Source: Mesotaenium endlicherianum
Taxonomy: Eukaryota; Streptophyta; Zygnematophyceae; Zygnematales; Mesotaeniaceae
Length of the DNA stretch: 62,239 nt
Assembly (NCBI GenBank): GCA_009602735.1
Contig: WELA01010100.1
Coordinates: 1,323,308 to 1,385,546, forward strand
Reading direction: 5' to 3'
Part shown: in pieces, positions 21,612 through 31,092 of the stretch
Layout: every line of letters starts with the position of its first letter
How positions within the stretch are numbered: the first letter of the stretch is position 1
Program-made: the position numbers and the translations under genes
Notes under the pieces: generated by a model
What the model was told of the DNA's origin: nothing
The model's database searches: none
What the model saw: only the letters and a program-made list of their open reading frames with translations

Positions 21612-22941
21612 CCCAGTCCTGCGAACGCCATACTACTCCAAGCCGTTCAATCTGCACACTGACTGGAGTCGTGTGGAAATTGGCGCAGTGCTCACTCAGG
21701 CCGCAAGCCCTAGAGAGGAGTATGTCATTGCCTATGCCTCACGCCCTAACAATCGAGCGGAGAGCAACTACTCGTCCTACGAAGGAGCGCTGTTGGCAGT
21801 GGTTTGGGTTGTCACACACTTCAGAGAGTATCTGTGGGGAAGACCCTTCACGCTGATCACGGATCACTCACCATTACTATGGCTGATGAAGAATGGAGAC
21901 CTCACTGGTAAGTTGGCTCGCTGGGCTCTTAAGCTGCAAGAGTACCAAATGACGGTGGTGCACAGAGCGGGAGTGCTCAACAACGACGCCGATGGACTCA
22001 GCAGGAACCCAGACCCATCTTCAGACGACAAAACAGGAGCTCGAGAGGACGAAGATCCGAGCAGCCCAGCAGAGTTGGTGGCCTGCCTAGCCAAAATGGC
22101 TGGAATGGTAGCATCAGGTGAAGCTGAGCCTCTACCCCTGTTCAGTCCAAACGTCTGGAAAGATCAAGCTACTATGCACTGGCTGAAGACGGGAACTCAC
22201 TTGGAAGGGCTATCAGTGAAGGAGAAGGACCAGGTAAGCCATCGAGCTAAAAGGTTTTGCTGGAAACGCAACAACCTCTTCAAAATTGAAGGTACTGGTC
22301 AGGAGAAGTTAGTGCCAAAACCCATCAGGAGACGAGCTCTTGTGCAGGAAATGCACGAGAACACTGGACACTATGGTGTCAAGAAGACGTATAGTCTTTT
22401 AGAACTGTCTTACTGGTGGAGGGGCATGAAGCAGCAGTGTGAAGATGTGATCAAGGCCTGCCAAAGCTGTGATTGCGTCAAGGCTGGTTTTACACAGCAA
22501 CATCCACACTTGCAACCTTTGCCAATCATGGGCATAGGCTGCCGCTGGAGCTGCGATCTCGCAAGTGAGCTACTGCTGTCTAAGCGAGGTAACAAGTATA
22601 TCATGGTCATGATTGAGCATTTCTCTAAGTGGATAGAGGTTGTGCCTCTGACTGCTAAGGAGAGTCTAGGGACCGCGGAAGCACTCCTCAACGGTGTGAT
22701 CGTGCGTCATGGAGCTCCAGCAGAAGTGCTGACAGACCAAGGGTCTGAGTTCCAAGGGTCTTTTCAAAAACTCTTGGATAGATGCTTCATCGATCATCGC
22801 ACTACATGTAGAGATCATCCGCAAGCAGATGGTCTGGCAGAAAAGATGGTGCAAACCAATAAGTCTGCTTTGCGCAAGTTTTGCCTTGAGCATGACAAGC
22901 GTGACTGGGATCTAGCCCTGCCATGGCTGGTTATGGGTTAA
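21612..22941 (+). pseudogene. RNase H and integrase (second copy)
   Basis: Same as 15964-17290, with CQSCDCVKAG in place of CQSCDRVKAG. The frame ends at TAA 22939-22941, where sequence passes into a CCAAGCG repeat. Confidence 0.8.
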
Positions 22942-23010
22942 GCCAAGCGCCAAGCGCCAAGCGCCAAGCGCAAAGCGCCAAGCGCAAAGCGCCAAGCGCA
23001 AGCGCCAGAC
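22939..23010 (+). repeat. CCAAGCG-type tandem repeat replacing the integrase C-terminus
   Basis: About nine units of CCAAGCG/CAAAGCG. In element B the same two flanks are separated by about 300 bases of integrase tail. The repeat ends in CGCAAGCGCCAGACCAAG, which is normal element sequence, so it looks like expansion of a CAAGCGC seed combined with deletion, or an assembly artefact. Confidence 0.7.
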
Positions 23011-23483
23011 CAAGACCTCCATCGACACCAGTTCAGGTGCAGTGATCTTACGCGTGAAACATGCGTTTGACAGTGGTGTGTTAGAACTGAAAGGTTCTGA
23101 TGGTAAAACCATGAGAGACCACGTGCAGAATTGCTCGCTATGCCATTTGCTGAATATTGATCCTACGGTTAAGGTTGTGCCCGAGGAATTGGTGCCAGCC
23201 ACGCCTTGTGCCAGCTGCAAAGTGTTGGATNAGGCGCTCACCAACAGCAGTATCTGTGGGAGAAGCACTGACGGTGGAAACCAAGCCAGTGATCAGGAGG
23301 GATTCCTACCCACAGTACGTCATCAACGAGCCAGGCCGGCCAAGGGTGGTGCTGCCCACCTTCACGGCATACCCANGTGCGCGTTGGCACACTTTTTGCA
23401 TTGGCGAGGAAGAGATTATGGCAGGACGATGGGAATGTCCTGACTGCCTTCCTAAACCCCCTAGCGGCAGGGCTGGAAAATAG
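23011..23483 (+). pseudogene. Integrase tail and PHD finger, element A (interrupted)
   Basis: It encodes the SH3-like integrase tail (GAVILRVKHAFDSGV), NCSLC, then the first PHD pair CASC. Between n's at 23231 and 23376 lies a piece of the methyltransferase region (similar to 11949-12093). PHD coding then resumes with WHTFC and WECPDC and ends at 23483. The middle of the PHD finger is therefore replaced, most likely by misassembly. Confidence 0.7.
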
Positions 23484-23531
23484 TAGCTTTCAGCAGAAAA
23501 GGCAGGGACGCCTCAGCTGAAAGGGAGGGGT

Positions 23532-23838
23532 GTAAGAGGAATTAAGGCAAGGCAAGTATTTTTAAAAAATTTCTGCGAAGTCCTAGGATAAGCAGATGGT
23601 GAGAGCTGGGTGAAGGAGAACGATGTCCTGAGAGTTGGTCATGGTTGCATGGTGCAAGTTCAGGAGCCCAGGGATGGGTTAACCCTGGTAAGGCTTGTCA
23701 CCGACACACGTGCGAAGGTCGATCGACCATGTTTGCCCACATGTGAGGAGGGCCACCGACACATCGACCAGGTCAAAGGCACACGTGCTGGAAGGCTACG
23801 CACGTGCCGAGGGACCGACACTGTTAGGCACGACAACG
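23532..23838 (+). repeat. Element A 3' LTR, right-truncated
   Basis: Starts TGTAAGAGGAATTAAGG right after a polypurine tract (AAAAGGGAGGGG, 23520-23531). It matches 45952-46260 and 47508-47820. Homology stops at GGCACGACA, so only about 307 of roughly 1.55 kb remain. Confidence 0.75.
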
Positions 23839-24124
23839 GGTAAAGAGTATGTCTTGATTAACACAAAGCTATGGACGCATACCGTGATTAATCGAAATTG
23901 TGTAACACTATGATAAAATATGAATTAGAATAAAGAGTCACCGAGTACAGTGTGAGTCGGGGTTCATTGGTAATGAGAGGAGGTGTGAGCGAGTGTGCAG
24001 AGCAGAGGAAAGAAAGAGAATAACAAGAATTTACTTCGTTAAAGTGCGCTAATTCACTCTACTAAATTCAAGATTTTGATTCCAGGTCGCTAATTTTAAT
24101 CTCCGTCATTTTCATCCCCACAAA
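23839..24124. other. No gene recognised
   Basis: AT-rich spacer between two transposon fragments, with a short similarity to the 4980/5693 dispersed repeat near 24060-24100. Confidence 0.4.
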
Positions 24125-25108
24125 TGTCAAAGTAACTGCACTTGAAACTGCGCAACAATTCTACAACCACGTAGTATGCCAACATGGGCTACCCTCTAAT
24201 ATTATCTCAGACAGAGACTCAAAATTTACCTCTAAGTTCTGGATAGCTTTAATGGGGTTAATGGGAGTCAAACAGCTGCTCAGCACAGCCAACCACCCTC
24301 AGACTGATGGGCAGGCTGAAAGAACTAACCAAATTTTGCAAGAGGGCCTGAGAGCATATATCAATAAGAAACAAGATAATTGGGATGACATGTTGCCTCA
24401 AATTCAGTTTGCGGTCAACAGTGCGGTGCACGCGTCAACGGGAAAGACTCCTTTTGAACTCAGTCTGGGTAGAGTTCCTAAGTCTCCTTTGGATGTGCTA
24501 GGGGAGTTTTCAAATCCCCCTGAGGGGATTGACAATCCAGTGTCTCTCCAAATAACTAAAAAGTTTGCTGACATCCTGTCAGAAGTCCAACACAATCTGC
24601 ACAAAGCCCAGGAAAATCAACAAAAATACGCTAATCAACACCGTCGGGAGCTGACATTTTCTAAGGGCGATTTGGTCAAACTGCATTCTCAATACCTGTA
24701 CCTGTCTGGTGTGGTCAAGAAAAAGCTTGGTCCGGTTTGGGTCGATCCTTATTTGGTGGTGCGCCGTGTCGGTCAGAATGTTTACAAACTGAACATGTCA
24801 GCGGAATACAAGGATCACCCAGTCTTTAATGTCTCCTTCCTGGAACCATTTCTCAAAGGTGACACACTGTGCACAGGTCGATTACCTGTCCAATCGGGAT
24901 CGGTCCCCGCTGTCAGGGATAGTGGCCCGAGGAATATGAGGTCGACGCTTGCTCGTTCGTCGATCATCTAAATATGTCATGAATTACGTGGTTAGATGGA
25001 AGAGTTACGATGCCTCTGGGGAAACTTGGGAATTTAAGGACCATTTGACCAATGCCAAAGGGGCGTTGAAACGGTTCCACCTTTGGGCGGCTGGGGCACC
25101 TCCCTGAC
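24125..25108 (+). pseudogene. Chromovirus fragment: integrase core, GPY/F and chromodomain
   Basis: The frame runs from TALETAQQFYNHVV through IISDRDSKFTSKFW and HPQTDGQAERTN (integrase D and E residues), the GPY/F-like KKKLGPVWVDPYLVV, HPVFNVSFLEPF, and after a frameshift near 24965 a chromodomain (YVVRWKSYDASGETWEF). It ends at TGA about 25108. It belongs to a third gypsy family, different from A/B (PHD) and from C. The 5' part of the element is absent. The chromodomain normally guides integration to marked chromatin. Confidence 0.8.
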
Positions 25109-25496
25109 TGTCATTTCAGTTGACATGGGAAGGTGACAGGAGGTCTTGTCTCCATTCAAGTTGGAGGGGAATGGTGCCAGTTAATGTGCAAGAAAGGGAC
25201 AGTTATTGACAGCAAAGTGTCAGTATAGTGACCAATGTGGCAGCCAGGCCCACATTAAGCAAAGTTGGCGGAATAAGAAAAAGGAACAGCACATTAATAA
25301 ATCACTTCACTCACCCTGCACACACATTTATTCGTTTATTTTTCATCGCACTACAGCTCCGTTAACTCCTAGTAACCACCCTGTAAGGTAAACAAGAACA
25401 AACCTACCATAATAATACAAACTTACTTCTCTATTTGCAACTCCTGTGACAAAGATCAAGATTCTACTAACTTGTACCTTGGTTACATGTGCAGGA
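25109..25496 (+). other. Possible LTR remnant, unresolved
   Basis: Directly follows the chromovirus stop. A purine-rich GTTGGAGGGGAA near 25159-25170 precedes TGGTGCCAG, as a polypurine tract precedes a 3' LTR, but no second LTR is present to confirm it. Confidence 0.3.
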
Positions 25497-27151
25497 TGGC
25501 TCCCACCACACAAAAGGAAGACAAAAAGCGCAAGGCAGAAGAAGCCAAGAGGACAATGGAGCAATACCAAAAAGAGCTGGCAGCGACGTCCCTCACCAGG
25601 AGAGAACAAGAGAGGGTACGCAGACAACAAGAGGCGGCAGAGGAAGCACAGAGGAAGAAGGAGCAGGATGCGGAAAATGTCAGAAAAGTTGAGGAGGAGA
25701 GACAAGAAACAACAAGAAGAAGCGGCGGCAGCAAAGGAGGAGAGAAGGAAGAAGGCTGAAGCTGAGAAGCAGAAGAGCCTGGCCACTTACAGATATACTG
25801 TGGTGGGTGGCCAAACCTTTGATAACCCGAAGGAAGCATTACTGGCAGTCCAACAAGCTGGAAGAGAAAACAATGTTACAGAGAGAAGGACTTGAGGTCC
25901 TTAATAGGTACATTGCGACGCACACGGGTGTGGTCCTCTACAAAGATTATGCCAAAATGGTGGGGTATATAGCAGAGCAGGCACGATTTCTTGCAGATGA
26001 CTTGGAAGATAAGCCGGTACCAGTGCCTGGCATAGTGGAGAATAAGAGACTCATCAAGATGGTCAGCATGCAGCCCGATAGCTTGAAGGATGCAGTATTC
26101 TACCTCACACTACCGCCAGCCTACAATGAAGTTGGGAGGAGGAGCTGGGAATACTTGGCCAAGGAAACAGGGCAGCAGATGTTCTCTCCCAACTGGTACC
26201 CTTGTAAGCTGTAAAAGGCTGAGCATGGGCCACAGTATTACCAGCAGCCCATAGACTGGAGGTGGATGACCGTCACTAACAAAAAGCAGGATTGTGACCG
26301 GGCCCACCCAAATGACTTCCATTATGGGCTGGACGGCTACCTCATCCTACCACCTCACATTGCCCCTTGGAACCCCAGGCTGAATGGATGCCTGAGTAAT
26401 ATAAATGCTGAGACCAAGGAGCACAGGAGGAGGGGGAGGGACAATTTCTCTAAGGGGAAGCATGCCTTTGTCAAATGGGCGAAGAATGCAGGCCGGATAG
26501 TTATCAGCAAGCTGAAGGCCAATCAACCTCCAGTTTGTCCTAAGAAAGGGCGGTAAGTAGATTTCTCCATGTATACCAGGGAGCAGGATGAGTTAGTGGA
26601 CGAGACCCCTACCCTCTCAGAGGAGGAAGATGAAGAGGATGAGGAAGAAGAACAAGGCAGAGGAGAAGCATCAGGAGCTGGTACTCAGGAGACTCAAGGG
26701 CAGGCAGAAGCAGGGACTCCTAGGGCGCCGAGATCAGGTGTATGTCATGGAGGCAACAGGAGCCCGCACTCGTTCTCCCAGTCCACCTGTCCAAGCAGGG
26801 GAAGAAGCTAATCTGATTGTTCTTGGCAACAGAGAACGGCAGAAATCTTCAGAGGACAGGGGTACCAGAAGAGCAATACGCGGAGTAGCCAGAGGTATGC
26901 TGGCCACCCCCTTCTCTCAAGGACATGTGCCTCTTGCCAATGTATTTCAGCATCCTACCGGAATGCCTGTTTATGTGGGCATCAACACTCAGGTGGTTGA
27001 AGAGCAGGCTACAATCCTTCGTTCTCCTCGAGGCCCAACTTTAGAACAAACAGGGTTCTTTAGAAGGCCAACTGACAGACTTAGAGGGCTGTCCAAATCT
27101 AGGTCCAGATCTGAGTCCCCTGATCCTGGAGCCCCAGGAACAACCCCCTAA
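25497..27151 (+). pseudogene. Broken gag-like ORF with coiled coil and acidic run
   Basis: The start at ATG 25497 (MAPTTQKEDKKRKAEEAKR) encodes a long charged coiled coil (about 80 residues). A frame change leads into about 250 residues (GGQTFDNPKEALLAVQ...YAKMVGYIAEQARFL...NDFHYGLDGYLILP) with stops at about 26214 and 26556. Next comes an acidic run (SEEEDEEDEEEE) and, in another frame, an Arg/Ser-rich tail (SKSRSRSESPDPG) ending at 27151. No family recognised. Placement after a retroelement end and overall composition suggest a retroelement gag or another transposon-borne protein. Confidence 0.45.
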
Positions 27152-27196
27152 ACATCAAAACCATCCTCCAGTCAAGCCTTGCTGGAGGTCTCTCTA

Positions 27197-27500
27197 TTTC
27201 AAGGTTACGCCATTCGCGTGTACGCTTAGTTTTGCAATTCGCTTGTTCGCTATAGTTCGTGCTGTTTTTAGGGTCTTGTTAAACATAGGCACGGACTTTA
27301 AGTGTCGACGTAATGTCGTACATGTTTGTACTTCCTCGCACGTGCCGGGCAGAAAAACTAATTTTTGAAAAACTAATTTTTTAGATTCCAAAATTTTACT
27401 CATACAAATTTTCAAGGTTACCTGCGTTGCATGTATGCTAAGTTTTCCAGTTCGCTTGTTCGCTATTATTCGTGTTGCTTTTTGTGCTTTGTTCTTTTAG
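27197..27500 (+). repeat. Imperfect direct repeat pair of about 85 bases
   Basis: 27197-27280 and 27413-27500 share AAGGTTAC, GCTTGTTCGCTAT and TTCGTGCTG-type blocks in the same order. Non-coding. Confidence 0.5.
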
Positions 27501-27820
27501 TTCGTCTTTTTTTCTCTATCAAGTCTTTTTTTTCCAAGCATGTTAGCTTCTATCAAGAATTGGAAATTGGAGTATTTATTTGTAGAGAGACAAACTTCTT
27601 CATACGCCAGGTTTATCACTTCAAAAATTCCATTTCTTTCTCTATGACATGTAACATCATTTATTATAGAAAGATTTTGTCAATGATTTTTAGGTGTAAG
27701 TTGGTTGTTCATGTCCATATTGAAAGTTGCAATTTCAGGGTTATTTAAAGTATACATTGAACTGCAATTGCACACTTCACATCAAATATTACAAACAAAC
27801 AAGAAAATTGCACAACATCA

Positions 27821-28510
27821 TCATCTTCTAGCTTTCTCCCTACTTGAATCTACAAGGCTTTCCTCGTCCTCTACCTCATCTTCTTCCTCCTCTTCCTCTT
27901 CCTCACTTTCTTGCTCAAAGACAATATTTTCTGCATTGTCTGTGAGTTCCTCTTCTACAACCTCTTGAGATGCTTCGAACTCTGCTTCAACAACCCATGG
28001 TAGTTTTTCTACACTTGCTACACCTAGACTTTTGACACTCTCCTCTTGTAACCTCAACATAGAATGCAAATATACAAGCTTCTTTGCCCTACCTGGAAGC
28101 AATCTGTTGCGAATCGGGCTATGAATAAACCCATATTCTGACCAATTCCGCTCGCAAGCAGAAGCTGATGCGGGTTGAGACAAGACTTTCATTGCAAGAA
28201 GCTGCAAGTTTGGACAAACACTCCCATACGTTTCCCACCAAACATGTGCAGGCATACTACTTTTATTTTCCAATACTACACTATCACCAAATGTATCACC
28301 CTTAGCGCGATAGAAGCTAAGCTCCTTGTCAATTTGAGCTTTTTCCAAAGTCCCCCCCCCAACAAGCTTCTGGCACACTAACAAATGGTCCTTCAAAAGG
28401 CAACTGTCACTCGCCCAAGAACCATGGTCTTGAAACTCTGGATCCAAGTAGTAGCCTACTCAAGAGCACAACAAACATGAACATCAATAAGAAAATATTC
28501 TTGACAATTT

Positions 28511-28590
<80 letters not shown>

Positions 28591-30248
28591 NGAGAGAGAG
28601 AATATTGACATAGAGGGAACATGACATACAAGGACATGTAAAACATGACATACAAGGACATGTAAGAAAACAAGCAAAATAGCACAAGCTCATTGAGAAG
28701 GAGGAAGACAAATATGACAATTAAAAACCTACCAGCGGAATGCAACGGAGAGTGTAGTTGTTGCCAACGTGCTGCAACGTCCTTGGCAGCAGCAGTTAGA
28801 CCGGGAGCATTGTTGACGTGTTCTTGAATTGCAAACATCCTGGCCCAAATCTTGCCTAGTGCTGGCTCGGGAGAGTCAACGAGACGTAGAAGTACAACTA
28901 TTGGCTCACACACATTTACCCACACTTTCAGCCTCTCCCATAAACTGTCTTTCCGAATAATATCTCGAATCCTTGTAGCCTCATTTGCACATCCATTTTT
29001 AGCAGACCACTCAAGCCAACGACTATCAGCTACCATAGCTTGCAAGGTGTCTCTAACCTCATACAATCTTTGCAAGCAAAGGAAGTTACTCGCGAATCTG
29101 GTAGGTGCAGGCTTCAACAACTCTAGCACATTATTGAGCCTCTTTGCATGCTGACGGTAAATAGCGTGAGGCATGTGGTGATTAGTCACAAACTGGACTA
29201 GGCCCTTGAATCTATCTACAATCTCGCCTAACTCCTTAATTTTCCCTAGATCTTTGAGAAGCAAATCTAGGCAATGAGCTGCACAAGGAGTTCTAAAAAT
29301 GTCAGGTACTCTTCTTGTACCAACTGACCCGCCAAAACACACTTGGCAGCTGAATCTGTGCACACTTGCACGACATTTTCAGGACCCACTTTCTTCACAG
29401 CTTCAATAATATACTTAGCAATATACTCGCCCGTCTTCCTTTCCCCCTCGGTATTAATGGAGTCCATGAACAACTCAACACCACGTGACACTCTAAGGAC
29501 ATTCAAGAGGGGATGCCCCGATGTGTCTGTCCACCCATCTAAGACTAGGTTGCACCCAGAAATCTCTATGTGCTTTAGTTGCTTTTTCTCCCACTGTTCT
29601 ACTCGTGTGACCTCTTTGTCTAAGTGGGTGCTTCCTAAAGGCTTATCCTTCATCGCAATGTAAGGAAGGCCATTCTCCAAAGAGTACTTGCTGATTGCAT
29701 TCACCATGTCCACAAAGAAATTACTTCGCGTCACATGGAATGAAACCCCCGTGGCGTAAAAGAACCTGGCAACTACTTCATGAACACTATCAGCATTCAT
29801 TCTCTTAAAAAGATCCTTCAAACTTTGACTGACCCGACTCTCTGCCAGATGAACTTCTTTGCTCAGGCTCAGTCGCAGGCAATCCAAACAAGCGATTGCG
29901 AGAGGCTTCCATGCCACTCTTAGACCGACGTTCACCTAACTGCATAGGAGATGTGGAAGTATGACGAGTAATCATTGCTTCCTTCAAATTCATGGGTACA
30001 TCCTGAAACTCACGGATACCTTTAGCCCCCACTAAGTGATTACGAATCTTTGTAACCCCCCCCCAAAACACGTGGTGGCAAAACTTGCACTTCACTTCAG
30101 GATGTCGGTCGCGGCTAGGAGCAGGAGTGACGATGGTCACGTAGCTCCATTCAGGAGCTACCTCTCGCATACGTCTACAAGGCTTCTGTGCAGAAAGTGC
30201 TCCCCTTGCAGCCGAGACAAAAGTGAATGGCGTTGAAAGAAGCGACAT
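27821..30248 (-). pseudogene. hAT-family transposase (BED, DUF659, dimerisation domain)
   Basis: Read leftward from ATG at 30248: a BED-type zinc finger (VKCKFCHHVFWGG..KIRNHL, about 30100), the RNase H-like DUF659 region (DGWTDTSGHPLLNV, VCTDSAA), PCAAHCLDLLLKDLGKI, and the hAT C-terminal dimerisation block (SASACERNWSEYGFIHSPIRNRL) with an acidic tail ending at 27821. An intron at 28456-28732 (G|GTAGG...GTAG|GC, phase 1) holds the GA microsatellite; joining restores SAGYYLDP. Frame breaks near 29310 and about 29870 suggest decay, or for the second an undetected intron. Terminal inverted repeats were not found. Confidence 0.8.
28513..28602. repeat. GA microsatellite with n, in hAT intron
   Basis: Uninterrupted GA for about 90 bases with a single n at 28591, so its true length is unknown. 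Confidence 0.9.
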
Positions 30249-30310
30249 GTTGGCCTTGTAAGATCTGAAGCACGGAAAATGACACAAAATAGGAAGTGAG
30301 TTAATATGTG

Positions 30311-30315
30311 AGAGA

Positions 30316-30384
<69 letters not shown>

Positions 30385-30411
30385 NNNNNNNNNNNNNNNN
30401 NNNNNNNNNNN

Positions 30412-30467
<56 letters not shown>
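30311..30467. repeat. GA microsatellite with 27-n gap
   Basis: GA on both sides of n's at 30385-30411. Upstream of the hAT start on the minus strand. Length is not reliable. Confidence 0.9.
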
Positions 30468-31092
30468 ATTAAGGGTCCATACTTAACACAAGAAAAAATA
30501 TTCCTGTTGCAATAACCACACAAAACAAAGAAAAATAGCATACAAAAAGGCCTGCTGCTGCAAACCTTATAAACACAATATTGGATGAGCAAGCACAAAA
30601 GCAAACAAAAACAGAATATGAGGTCTGAAACACACAACAAGAAGCACTTCACTTATAACAATTTGAGATCTCATTCTCAAAATTAAAACAAGAGTAGAGA
30701 TACAAGCGAGAGCAAAAAGGGCTGGCAACATGAATAGCAAAGCACAAACAAAGCATACAGGTCAGCGAGCGAGCAAAGAGAAGAGAAACCAGAATGAAAG
30801 GGCAGGGATAGCAATGAGAGGAAAGGGGGCTGACAAACATGCAACAGAATATGAATAGCAGAGAGAAAGCACGTACACAGCAAGCTGGGAGAAAAAAAAC
30901 ATATTACAAGGCACAAGATGAGCAGCGAGATAGCGAGAAGCAGCTAGAGATGAAGATTACAACAAGAGAGTAGACAGAGGGCAGTAGATTCGCAAGGAGA
31001 GAGCTAAGTGCACAAAAGCCAGCAAGGGCAAAGGGTAGAGAGAGCACAAAAAAAGAGCGAAGCTAGAGAGGGTAAAGGAAGAGGGTTGCCAC

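Larger units (their letters stand above)
17292..22938 (+). repeat. Second copy of 11644-17290 (direct duplication, 5648-base offset)
   Basis: Repeats DNMT motifs IV-X, linker, RT, the nested solo LTR (here 20897-21611 with CCCAG flanks), RNase H and integrase almost base for base. I noticed only a couple of substitutions, for example CDRV to CDCV in the integrase zinc region near 22472. The sharing of all damage means it is either a recent tandem duplication or two contigs of one locus placed side by side. Confidence 0.85.
6298..23838 (+). mobile_element. Element A: Ty3/gypsy retrotransposon with DNMT and PHD finger (degenerate)
   Basis: The parts in order are: truncated 5' LTR, gag with CCHC knuckle, aspartic protease, cytosine-5 methyltransferase, long linker, RT, RNase H, integrase, PHD finger, truncated 3' LTR. 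RT before integrase makes it Ty3/gypsy order. Element B is the same family and serves as comparison. A is inactive: stops and frameshifts in gag, DNMT and linker; an 81-base in-frame loss in RT; a solo LTR between protease and DNMT; and another between RT and RNase H. Bases 11647-17290 recur at 17295-22938 next to an n, so the length is inflated by duplication or by assembly. The DNMT-in-gypsy arrangement is known from charophyte algae; the PHD addition I cannot place in a described element. Confidence 0.85.

Noticed and set aside
22939-23010. CRISPR-like array
   Set aside because: Seven-base units without spacers in a eukaryotic retroelement.
28484-28720. Long Leu-Ser frames
   Set aside because: Translations of the GA/CT microsatellite.
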